DNA of 5,023 bases from RGIG1995 sp045126815 (GTDB lineage: Bacteria; Bacillota; Clostridia; Oscillospirales; CAG-272), in assembly GCA_045126815.1 (NCBI GenBank), contig JBGVPD010000066.1, forward strand, positions 1-5,023. The letters are read 5' to 3'. Numbering within the stretch: the stretch's first letter is position 1; each line of letters starts with the position of its first letter. This document shows positions 1 through 5,023 of this stretch, in pieces. Below the pieces are notes generated by a model. That model did not search any database. It was not told the DNA's origin and saw nothing but the letters and a program-made list of their open reading frames with translations. Both the position numbers and the translations under genes were made by a program.

Positions 1-4
1 GGGT

Positions 5-646
5 ATGTCAAAATCAGTTTATAGTTTGGTATTAAATGACGATGTAGTAGAACTTGTAGATAAATTGGCGAGAGTTAACGAATGTAGCAGGTCCCACATG
101 ATAGAAAAAATATTAGCAGAGGCAGTTTCTTATGAAACGCCTGTAATTCGTGCTAATAATTTATTTGATGAAATAGAAAGATTGATTGGAGAAGGCGATA
201 TGATGAGATTTTTAGAAGAGCCTTCACGCTATATGGCTTCGATTTTATCGGCGTTACCTTATCGATATAATCCTGCGATTAAGTATAATGTAGAACTTTT
301 CCCTCATTCCAACTATTTAGGACAATTAAAAATAACCCTGCGAACACAAAATCCCACTTTAACCAGTTTGGTAAATGCTTTTTATCAATTATTTACGATA
401 CTTGAAAAAAGATATTATAATCCTAACGCGCAATATGAATTCAACGGTATTAAGTTTATTAGGGTATTAGATTTCCCAAATGTAGAACTTACAACGCAAC
501 AATTAGCCGAATTAATAACTGAGTATGTAAAAAACTTTAATGAACTCTTAAATATTTTCTTGTCTAATCAAGACGATGAGAAGGTAGCCTTTACCTTGGT
601 AGAAAAGAGGTTTAATGAATTGTTTGATAGAGAAATAATAATATAA
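5..646 (+). CDS. Ribbon-helix-helix (CopG/Arc-type) DNA-binding protein with uncharacterised C-terminal domain
   Basis: A 213-residue soluble protein. Residues about 4-10 (SVYSLVL) look like the DNA-contacting beta strand of a ribbon-helix-helix (RHH) domain. They are followed by helix A (about 12-24, DDVVELVDKLARV), a turn (CSRS, 27-30) and helix B (about 29-42, RSHMIEKILAEAV). RHH proteins bind operators as dimers, usually as repressors or antitoxins. Residues about 50-213 are rich in aromatic and Asn residues, have a mixed strand/helix pattern, and contain no motif, signal peptide or membrane segment I recognise. They may form an effector-binding or oligomerisation domain (inference). The frame is open to the window edge, but ATG 5 fits because RHH domains normally begin within a few residues of the N-terminus; its ribosome binding site would lie outside the window. 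Only 19 bases separate it from clpB, so the two are probably co-transcribed. A CopG-type antitoxin is less likely, since those are usually under 100 residues and sit beside a small toxin gene. Confidence 0.8.
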   Translation: MSKSVYSLVLNDDVVELVDKLARVNECSRSHMIEKILAEAVSYETPVIRANNLFDEIERLIGEGDMMRFLEEPSRYMASILSALPYRYNPAIKYNVELFPHSNYLGQLKITLRTQNPTLTSLVNAFYQLFTILEKRYYNPNAQYEFNGIKFIRVLDFPNVELTTQQLAELITEYVKNFNELLNIFLSNQDDEKVAFTLVEKRFNELFDREIII

Positions 647-649
647 ACT

Positions 650-658
650 AAAGGAGGT
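650..658 (+). promoter_or_regulatory. Strong ribosome binding site for clpB
   Basis: The sequence AAAGGAGGT is a near-perfect complement of the 16S rRNA 3' end. It lies 8 bases before the clpB ATG at 666, counting from the end of AGGAGG. It fixes the clpB start and predicts efficient translation. The 19-base gap holding it has no room for a separate promoter or a CIRCE (HrcA) element. Confidence 0.85.
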
Positions 659-665
659 ATAGTTT

Positions 666-3257
666 ATGAATGCTGAAAAATTTACACAAAAATCAATTGA
701 AGCGTTAAATGCTGCAACTGCGTTGGCAAATGAAAATGGAAACCAACAAATTACTTCGCTTCACCTTTTGCACGCCCTTTTAACGGACGAAGAAGGCGTA
801 TGCGCAAGAGTAATTGAGAAAATGGGTGTTCCCTCCAAGAAAACGGTAGAAGATATTGAATCTGCTATTAATAAACTTGTAAAAGTGCAAGGGAAAGGCG
901 GAGAATATATTTCTCAAGACTTATCTGAAGTATTGAATTTTGCAGAGAAAAAAGCAAAAGAAATGAAGGATGAGTTTATATCGGTTGAACATTTGTTGTA
1001 CGGTATCATTGAGAAACCTTCCAAAGAAGTTTCGCTTATCTTAAAAGATAACGGGATCACGAAGGATAATTTTTTGTCGGCTCTTATGCAAATTCGTGGC
1101 AATGCAAGAGTTACCAGCGATAATCCAGAATCCACATACGACGTTTTGAATAAATACGGGACGGACCTTGTAGAGAGAGCAAAACAGCACAAAATAGACC
1201 CTGTTATCGGTAGAGATGAAGAAATAAGAAACGTAGTAAGGATTCTTTCTCGTAAGACCAAGAATAACCCTGTTCTAATCGGTGAGGCGGGCGTTGGTAA
1301 AACGGCAATCGCCGAAGGATTGGCTATTCGTATAATGAAGGGCGACGTACCGGATAGTTTAAAAAATCGTAAACTGTTCTCACTTGATATCGGCGCCTTG
1401 ATTGCCGGTGCGAAATACAGGGGCGAGTTCGAAGAACGTTTGAAAGCCGTTCTTTCTGAGGTTAAAAAATCGGAAGGGAATATTATACTCTTCATAGACG
1501 AACTTCATACAATAGTCGGTGCGGGTAAAACGGACGGCGCAATGGATGCGGGTAATTTATTAAAGCCTATGTTAGCAAGAGGCGAATTGCACTGTGTCGG
1601 TGCGACGACTTTGGATGAGTATAGGAAGTATATTGAAAAAGACCCTGCGTTAGAGCGTCGTTTCCAGCCGGTAATGGTTAACGAGCCTACGGTAGAGGAT
1701 ACCATTTCTATTCTTCGTGGACTTAAAGAACGTTATGAGGTATATCACGGTGTTAAAATTCAAGACAACGCTATAATCGCCGCAGCAACCCTTTCAAATC
1801 GTTATATAAGCGATAGATTCTTGCCGGATAAAGCTATTGACCTTATTGATGAAGCGTGCGCTATGATCAAAACGGAAATAGACAGTATGCCGGCGGAAAT
1901 GGATGACGTTGCACGTAAAATTATGCAACTTGAGATTGAAGAAGCGGCGCTTAAAAAGGAAACGGATTCTTTATCGCAAAATCGTTTAAGAACGTTGCAG
2001 GACGAGCTTTCCGTGCTTCGTAAAAATTACGACGAAATGAAAGAGAAACTTAATCAAGAAAAATCGACGATATCTCAAGTCCAAGCTCTTCGTGAAGAAA
2101 TCCAGAAGGTTAATAGTGATATTGAACGTGCAGAAAGAGAATATAATCTCAATTTGTTGGCTGAATTAAAATACGGTAAACTTCCCGAGTTAAAGAAAAA
2201 ATTAGAAGATGCTGAGAAAGCGTCTGCAAGCGTTAAAGCTACTACGATGCTTCACGATAAAGTAACGGAGGAAGAAATTTCAAAAATCGTATCGAAATGG
2301 ACTGGAATCCCCGTATCGAAGCTGGTAGAAAGCGAGCAGAGTAAATTGCTTAATTTAGAAGATATTTTGCACGAGAGAGTCATTGGTCAGGATGAGGCGG
2401 TAAAGAAAGTAAGCGAAGCGATTATACGTTCGAGAGCGGGTATACAAGACCCTAACCGTCCTATTGGTTCGTTTATGTTCTTGGGACCTACGGGTGTCGG
2501 CAAGACGGAACTTGCCAAAACTTTGGCTAAGACGCTTTTTGACGATGAAAAGAACATTATTCGACTTGATATGACCGAATATATGGAAAAGTTTAGCGTT
2601 TCTCGTTTGATTGGTGCGCCTCCGGGATATGTAGGGTATGATGAAGGCGGACAATTAACGGAAGCTGTTAGACGTAAACCGTATTCCGTTGTACTTTTCG
2701 ATGAAATTGAAAAAGCACATCCCGACGTCTTCAATATTTTACTGCAAGTCTTGGATGATGGTCGTATTACGGATTCTCAAGGTAGAACGGTAGATTTCAA
2801 GAATACCATTATCATTTTGACGTCTAACCTTGGTTCTTCATATATTTTGGAAGGAATAAATGAGAATACGGGTGAAATTACCGAGGACGCTAAAAATGAA
2901 GTAAATAGACTTTTGAAGACGCAATTCCGTCCTGAATTCTTGAATCGTCTTGATGAAATCGTATTCTATAAACCACTCACACAAACCGAAACCAAACAAA
3001 TAGTCGGGTTGTTGTTAAAAGGATTAAAATCTCGTTTGGAAGAAAAAGAACTCCATCTTGAAATAAGCGAAGAAGCGATTGAACAGATAGTTTCTGCTGG
3101 ATACGATCCGGTATTTGGCGCTCGTCCGCTTAAGAGATTTATTCAATCTAACGTTGAAACGCTTATTGCTAAAAAGATAGTGGCTGGAAGTTTAAAACCT
3201 AACGACGTACTTTTGCTTGACGTTATAAACGGAGAGCTTACGGTAAACGTTAAATAA
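666..3257 (+). CDS. clpB: ClpB, ATP-dependent protein disaggregase (Hsp100)
   Basis: An 863-residue, full-length ClpB. In this family a cytoplasmic hexamer works with DnaK/DnaJ/GrpE to pull polypeptides out of aggregates after heat or other stress. Visible domains are the N-terminal Clp-N repeats (about 1-145), the first AAA+ module (about 160-400), the coiled-coil M-domain (about 405-525), the second AAA+ module (about 540-765) and the C-terminal small domain to the end. Walker A motifs are GEAGVGKT (206-213, Lys212) and GPTGVGKT (607-614, Lys613). Walker B pairs are Asp278-Glu279 and Asp679-Glu680. Arginine fingers are Arg331/Arg332 and Arg761, and the sensor-2 arginine is Arg820 in GARPLKR. 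Pore-loop tyrosines are Tyr251 (KYRGEF) and Tyr655 (GYVG). The M-domain keeps Tyr503 in LKYGKLPEL, a ClpB hallmark. The long M-domain and the lack of zinc-finger or UVR motifs exclude ClpC, ClpE and ClpA. No truncation or missing catalytic residue is seen. Neither a CIRCE nor a complete CtsR site is present just upstream; control probably comes from the promoter of the preceding gene. Confidence 0.98.
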   Translation: MNAEKFTQKSIEALNAATALANENGNQQITSLHLLHALLTDEEGVCARVIEKMGVPSKKTVEDIESAINKLVKVQGKGGEYISQDLSEVLNFAEKKAKEMKDEFISVEHLLYGIIEKPSKEVSLILKDNGITKDNFLSALMQIRGNARVTSDNPESTYDVLNKYGTDLVERAKQHKIDPVIGRDEEIRNVVRILSRKTKNNPVLIGEAGVGKTAIAEGLAIRIMKGDVPDSLKNRKLFSLDIGALIAGAKYRGEFEERLKAVLSEVKKSEGNIILFIDELHTIVGAGKTDGAMDAGNLLKPMLARGELHCVGATTLDEYRKYIEKDPALERRFQPVMVNEPTVEDTISILRGLKERYEVYHGVKIQDNAIIAAATLSNRYISDRFLPDKAIDLIDEACAMIKTEIDSMPAEMDDVARKIMQLEIEEAALKKETDSLSQNRLRTLQDELSVLRKNYDEMKEKLNQEKSTISQVQALREEIQKVNSDIERAEREYNLNLLAELKYGKLPELKKKLEDAEKASASVKATTMLHDKVTEEEISKIVSKWTGIPVSKLVESEQSKLLNLEDILHERVIGQDEAVKKVSEAIIRSRAGIQDPNRPIGSFMFLGPTGVGKTELAKTLAKTLFDDEKNIIRLDMTEYMEKFSVSRLIGAPPGYVGYDEGGQLTEAVRRKPYSVVLFDEIEKAHPDVFNILLQVLDDGRITDSQGRTVDFKNTIIILTSNLGSSYILEGINENTGEITEDAKNEVNRLLKTQFRPEFLNRLDEIVFYKPLTQTETKQIVGLLLKGLKSRLEEKELHLEISEEAIEQIVSAGYDPVFGARPLKRFIQSNVETLIAKKIVAGSLKPNDVLLLDVINGELTVNVK

Positions 3258-3269
3258 CGTTTGATTTTT
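3245..3269 (+). terminator. Weak hairpin with T-run at the clpB stop (possible intrinsic terminator)
   Basis: AAACGTT (3245-3251) and AACGTTT (3256-3262) form a 7-bp perfect stem around the 4-base loop AAAT, followed by GA and five T. The hairpin overlaps the clpB stop codon TAA (3255-3257). The stem is A+T-rich with only two G-C pairs, so termination would be weak or partial. It may simply be a chance palindrome in the final codons. Confidence 0.3.
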
Positions 3270-3435
3270 GGTAGGTATACTAAAACAATAAGCGAGTATA
3301 TAAAATTTTGATAAAACAATATAATATAAATGACGGATAGAGCTCAACCGAATTAGATTCTAAAAGAGAAAAAATACCCTTGTATCTAATTGATTAACTC
3401 CTGAAATCAAATTCATTTGAAAGAAGGTGTGTTTT
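3258..3435 (+). promoter_or_regulatory. Intergenic region and probable leader of the antiporter gene
   Basis: These 178 A+T-rich bases contain no reading frame of note. A perfect -10 hexamer TATAAT lies at 3320-3325, but the position 17 bp upstream (3297-3302, TATATA) is a poor -35, so the promoter is tentative. If it is used, the leader would be about 100 bases. The 10-mer TAAAACAATA occurs twice (3281-3290 and 3312-3321), 31 bp apart, the second copy touching the -10 box. The leader has an 8-bp inverted repeat, AATTAGAT (3351-3358) with ATCTAATT (3384-3391). There is also a TTGATT/AATCAA pair (3390-3395, 3405-3410) and a dyad TCAAAT-TC-ATTTGA (3407-3420) just before the ribosome binding site. 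I do not recognise a known riboswitch class here. Confidence 0.4.
3422..3427 (+). promoter_or_regulatory. Ribosome binding site that sets the antiporter start at ATG 3436
   Basis: AGAAGG lies 8 bases before ATG 3436. The frame could also open at GTG 3427, but that codon begins inside this ribosome binding site and has no such site at the right distance of its own. ATG 3436 is therefore preferred, and it gives an N-terminus MTQTASIF leading directly into the first membrane helix. Confidence 0.75.
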
Positions 3436-4731
3436 ATGACTCAAACGGCAAGTATTTTTCTTAGTTTATCCATTGCTTTGCTTGCAGGACTGCTTTTATC
3501 AAGGCTGGCAAAAAAGGTCAAATTACCTGCGGTAACGGCTTATTTAATTTCTGGGGTATTAGTAGGTCCATTTGTTCTTGGAAGTTTTGGCGTACCCGGG
3601 TTAGGTATAACGAGAACGCAGGTTAAGGAATTTGAATTAATTTCAGATTTAGCACTTGGTTTTATAGCGTTTGCAATGGGAAACGAATTTCGTCTGGCTC
3701 AATTAAAAAAGATTGGGAAACAGGCTACGGTTATAGGAGTGTTTCAAGCATTGTTTACTACGCTGGTAGTGGACGCGATTCTAATAACTCTTCATTTTAT
3801 TATACCGAACAAATTATCTTTATCGGCGGCCATTGTTTTGGCATCTGTTGCAACAGCAACGGCGCCAGCAGCGACCTTGATGGTTGTAAAGCAATATAAA
3901 GCAAAGGGGCCTGTTACAGATGTGCTTTTACCAGTCGTTGCATTAGATGATGCAGTAGGGCTTGTGGTTTTTGCAATATCTTTTGGCGCGGCAAAAACAA
4001 TTAGCCTTGGATATATAAATGTTTTATCAATGGTGCTTGAGCCGTTGCTTGAGGTGATTCTATCTTTAGCTTTAGGCTTTGTGATGGGATTTTTATTTAC
4101 AATATGTGAAAAGTATTTTCATTCTCGTTCCAAGCGAATGGCGGTATCAGTAACATTTGTAATGATGACGGTTGGTTTGTCTTGTCTTGAATTTCAGATA
4201 GGTGCAATACACATTTCTTTTTCGTCGCTTCTTGCATGTATGATGTTGGGAACCGTATTTTGCAACGCCTGTGACGTTTCAGAGGAACTAATGGAAAGAG
4301 CGGATAGATGGACAACACCAATACTTATTTTATTTTTCGTGATTAGTGGCGCCGGGTTAGAACTTTCCGTCTTTTCTGATATTCTTGTTGTTATTATTGG
4401 TATTGTTTATATTTTATCTCGTTCGATCGGGAAATATTTTGGTGCAGGAATTAGTGCAAGACTAATGAAGTGCGATTCTAATATAACAAAATATCTTGGT
4501 ATAACATTACTGCCGCAAGCAGGTGTAGCATTGGGTATGGCGATAAAGGCGATGGAACTTGGTCCGGATGGAGCTATAGTGAGAAATATTACTTTATTTG
4601 CTGTTTTGGTTTATGAAATTGTTGGACCATTTCTTACAAAGGTGGCGCTTACTAAGGCGGGGGATATTAATGCTGACGGAAGAAAAAGTGCCAGAGAAGA
4701 GCACCTCGCCAAAAAAGCAGTGAAGAATTAA
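3436..4731 (+). CDS. Monovalent cation:proton antiporter (CPA family, Na+/H+ exchanger fold)
   Basis: A 431-residue, very hydrophobic protein with about 12-13 predicted membrane helices, for example at residues 5-23, 34-52, 96-121, 130-151, 161-186, 201-224, 293-311, 314-334, 355-372 and 381-403. It resembles the Na+/H+ exchanger domain (Pfam Na_H_Exchanger). Key motifs are ATATAPAATLMV (140-151), typical of the broken helix near the ion site; ALDDAVGLVVFA (169-180) with the acidic pair Asp171-Asp172; and LLPQAGVALGMA (358-369). In CPA2 members such as NapA an Asp-Asp pair binds Na+ and H+ and goes with electrogenic exchange, whereas CPA1 proteins have Asn-Asp. The probable role is export of Na+, K+ or Li+ in exchange for protons for pH and salt homeostasis. 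Ion specificity cannot be read from the sequence. The short charged tail (about 404-431) lacks the nucleotide-binding RCK domain found in KefB/KefC. It has its own leader and a strong downstream terminator, so it is probably a single-gene unit. Confidence 0.88.
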   Translation: MTQTASIFLSLSIALLAGLLLSRLAKKVKLPAVTAYLISGVLVGPFVLGSFGVPGLGITRTQVKEFELISDLALGFIAFAMGNEFRLAQLKKIGKQATVIGVFQALFTTLVVDAILITLHFIIPNKLSLSAAIVLASVATATAPAATLMVVKQYKAKGPVTDVLLPVVALDDAVGLVVFAISFGAAKTISLGYINVLSMVLEPLLEVILSLALGFVMGFLFTICEKYFHSRSKRMAVSVTFVMMTVGLSCLEFQIGAIHISFSSLLACMMLGTVFCNACDVSEELMERADRWTTPILILFFVISGAGLELSVFSDILVVIIGIVYILSRSIGKYFGAGISARLMKCDSNITKYLGITLLPQAGVALGMAIKAMELGPDGAIVRNITLFAVLVYEIVGPFLTKVALTKAGDINADGRKSAREEHLAKKAVKN

Positions 4732-4741
4732 TGTCTTATAA

Positions 4742-4767
4742 ACGGCGACGATCTATTTCGTCGCCGT
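4742..4767 (+). terminator. Intrinsic terminator after the antiporter gene
   Basis: ACGGCGACGA (4742-4751) and TCGTCGCCGT (4758-4767) form a perfect, GC-rich 10-bp stem with the 6-base loop TCTATT. It begins 10 bases after the stop codon. On the + strand the tail is GATAATTTTC, a broken T-run. On the - strand the tail reads TTATAAGAC. It therefore most likely ends the antiporter transcript, although the imperfect T-run leaves its strength uncertain. Confidence 0.8.
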
Positions 4768-4810
4768 GATAATTTTCACAAAACAATTTTATAATAGCGA
4801 ATTCAAACGC

Positions 4811-4839
4811 TTGCTTTTTTTCAAAAAAAGCAGTATAAT
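4811..4839 (+). promoter_or_regulatory. Sigma-A-type promoter for the riboswitch leader RNA
   Basis: A -35 element TTGCTT (4811-4816, matching the TTG of the consensus) and a perfect -10 element TATAAT (4834-4839) are separated by the ideal 17 bp. Transcription would begin near 4846. That is only a few bases before the first riboswitch helix at 4854, as expected for a leader RNA, and this placement independently supports the call. Confidence 0.75.
4812..4832. repeat. Perfect 21-bp palindrome in the promoter spacer
   Basis: TGC followed by seven T (4812-4821), a central C at 4822, then seven A followed by GCA (4823-4832) form a perfect 10-bp dyad. It overlaps five bases of the -35 element and fills nearly all of the spacer up to the -10 box. 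It could be an operator or a bent A-tract element, or just the tidy product of two homopolymer runs. A physical hairpin would need a few of the central bases unpaired. Confidence 0.5.
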
Positions 4840-4852
4840 ACTTGCAACAAAA

Positions 4853-4962
4853 GTTGAGTAGCCTTGATGCGTAAAGTGCCATCGAACGGGACGTTGTCGG
4901 TGGACGAAAGAAACCGGAATTTTTAACGAGTTTCTGCGGTATCTGGGCGCGTCCGCTTCGAA
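4853..4962 (+). ncRNA. THF (tetrahydrofolate) riboswitch aptamer, folT motif
   Basis: The conserved blocks that I recall for this class occur in the right order: GAGTAG (4856-4861), GCGTAAAGTG (4869-4878), GAACGGGACGTTG (4884-4896), ACGAA (4904-4908), GCGGT (4936-4940) and GCGTCCGCT (4949-4957). The helices can be drawn. P1 is TTGAG/TTCGA (4854-4858, 4957-4961; weak, with G-U pairs). P2 is 4862-4870 with 4936-4947, having a GGU bulge and one U-U mismatch. P3 is CCATC/GGTGG (4879-4883, 4899-4903) closing a 15-base loop. P4 is AGAAAC/GTTTCT (4909-4914, 4930-4935). The loop-to-junction pseudoknot is GGACG (4889-4893) with CGTCC (4950-4954). Reduced folates bind this RNA and usually lower expression of folate uptake or synthesis genes. 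The regulated gene lies beyond the window end. Position, strand and the promoter just upstream all agree. Confidence 0.9.
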
Positions 4963-5021
4963 TATGGAATAGGTATAGCGCGCGTAAATATTTATTCCAC
5001 ACACCTGCGGACCTCTTTTTT
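4951..5021 (+). promoter_or_regulatory. Expression platform of the THF riboswitch (alternative stem with T-run, cut by window end)
   Basis: GTCCGC (4951-4956) can pair with GCGGAC (5007-5012), followed by CTC and six T (5016-5021). Between the arms, GGAATAGGTAT (4966-4976) pairs with ATATTTATTCC (4988-4998), 11 bp with two G-U wobbles and an 11-base loop. The outer 5' arm shares bases with the pseudoknot strand (4950-4954), so the outer stem and the folded aptamer cannot coexist. The outer stem is either a terminator in its own right or an antisequestor whose other partner lies after base 5023. The window end prevents a decision. Confidence 0.6.
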
Positions 5022-5023
5022 GC

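Noticed and set aside
8..24. A CtsR-like half site (GTCAAA at 8-13) near the start of the first gene.
   Set aside because: CtsR needs a tandem heptad repeat; the second half is absent and the match lies inside coding sequence.
1086..1112. Possible internal translation start giving a shorter ClpB, as at Val149 (GTG) in E. coli.
   Set aside because: Val149 here is encoded by GTT, which is not a start codon, and the nearby ATG at 1086 has no ribosome binding site ahead of it.
914..2734. Several minus-strand reading frames of 66-193 codons inside clpB.
   Set aside because: clpB is an intact, highly conserved gene here; these frames are by-products of its codon use and encode no recognisable domain.
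3427..3435. An upstream GTG start that would add three residues to the antiporter.
   Set aside because: The GTG begins within the ribosome binding site that serves ATG 3436.
4097..4321. A 74-codon minus-strand reading frame inside the antiporter gene.
   Set aside because: It lies wholly within a well-supported membrane protein gene and has no protein features of its own.
4790..4795. A second TATAAT box upstream of the riboswitch promoter.
   Set aside because: The bases 16-18 bp upstream (around 4766-4773) do not resemble a -35 element and overlap the terminator; the promoter with its -10 at 4834 is clearly better.
4736..5004. Two overlapping minus-strand reading frames (71 and 88 codons) at the end of the window.
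   Set aside because: They run across the THF riboswitch, its promoter and (the longer one) the antiporter terminator, show no recognisable protein features, and have no convincing ribosome binding site. The conserved RNA signal on the + strand explains the region.

Overview
The window looks like chromosomal DNA from an A+T-rich, Gram-positive-type bacterium, probably a member of the Bacillota (Clostridia-like). This rests on near-perfect AGGAGG-type ribosome binding sites at the usual 8-nt spacing, A+T-rich intergenic DNA, and a tetrahydrofolate (THF) riboswitch, a class known mainly from Bacillota. The genus cannot be named from the sequence. All three genes are on the + strand and no mobile element, CRISPR array, tRNA or rRNA is visible.

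Positions 5-646 encode a 213-residue protein with an N-terminal ribbon-helix-helix DNA-binding fold and an unrecognised C-terminal domain. Nineteen bases later comes a complete clpB (666-3257), the Hsp100 disaggregase, with both ATPase modules, the coiled-coil middle domain and all key catalytic residues. The tight spacing suggests co-transcription, so clpB may be driven by a promoter upstream of the window, and the ribbon-helix-helix protein could be its local regulator (inference). A 178-bp A+T-rich gap follows, with a weak terminator-like hairpin over the clpB stop, a candidate -10 box, a 10-bp direct repeat and several dyads. A monovalent cation:proton antiporter of the CPA type with an Asp-Asp ion-binding pair comes next; its best start is ATG 3436, not the upstream GTG. 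A strong GC-rich hairpin just after its stop ends that unit.

The last ~290 bases carry no gene but are the most informative noncoding part. A promoter (TTGCTT, 17 bp, TATAAT) leads into a leader RNA that I recognise as a THF riboswitch (folT motif) at about 4853-4962. Its P2, P3 and P4 helices can be drawn base by base, and its long-range pseudoknot is present with a compensatory change relative to the form I remember. Downstream, a segment able to pair with the pseudoknot strand forms a switching element that runs to the window edge. The controlled gene lies just beyond base 5023 and is predicted to be a folate uptake or folate metabolism gene such as folT. The two short minus-strand reading frames across this region are not genes.

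No wholly new system is evident. The points most worth a second look are the riboswitch and its alternative pairing, the ribbon-helix-helix/clpB pairing, and the structured leader of the antiporter.
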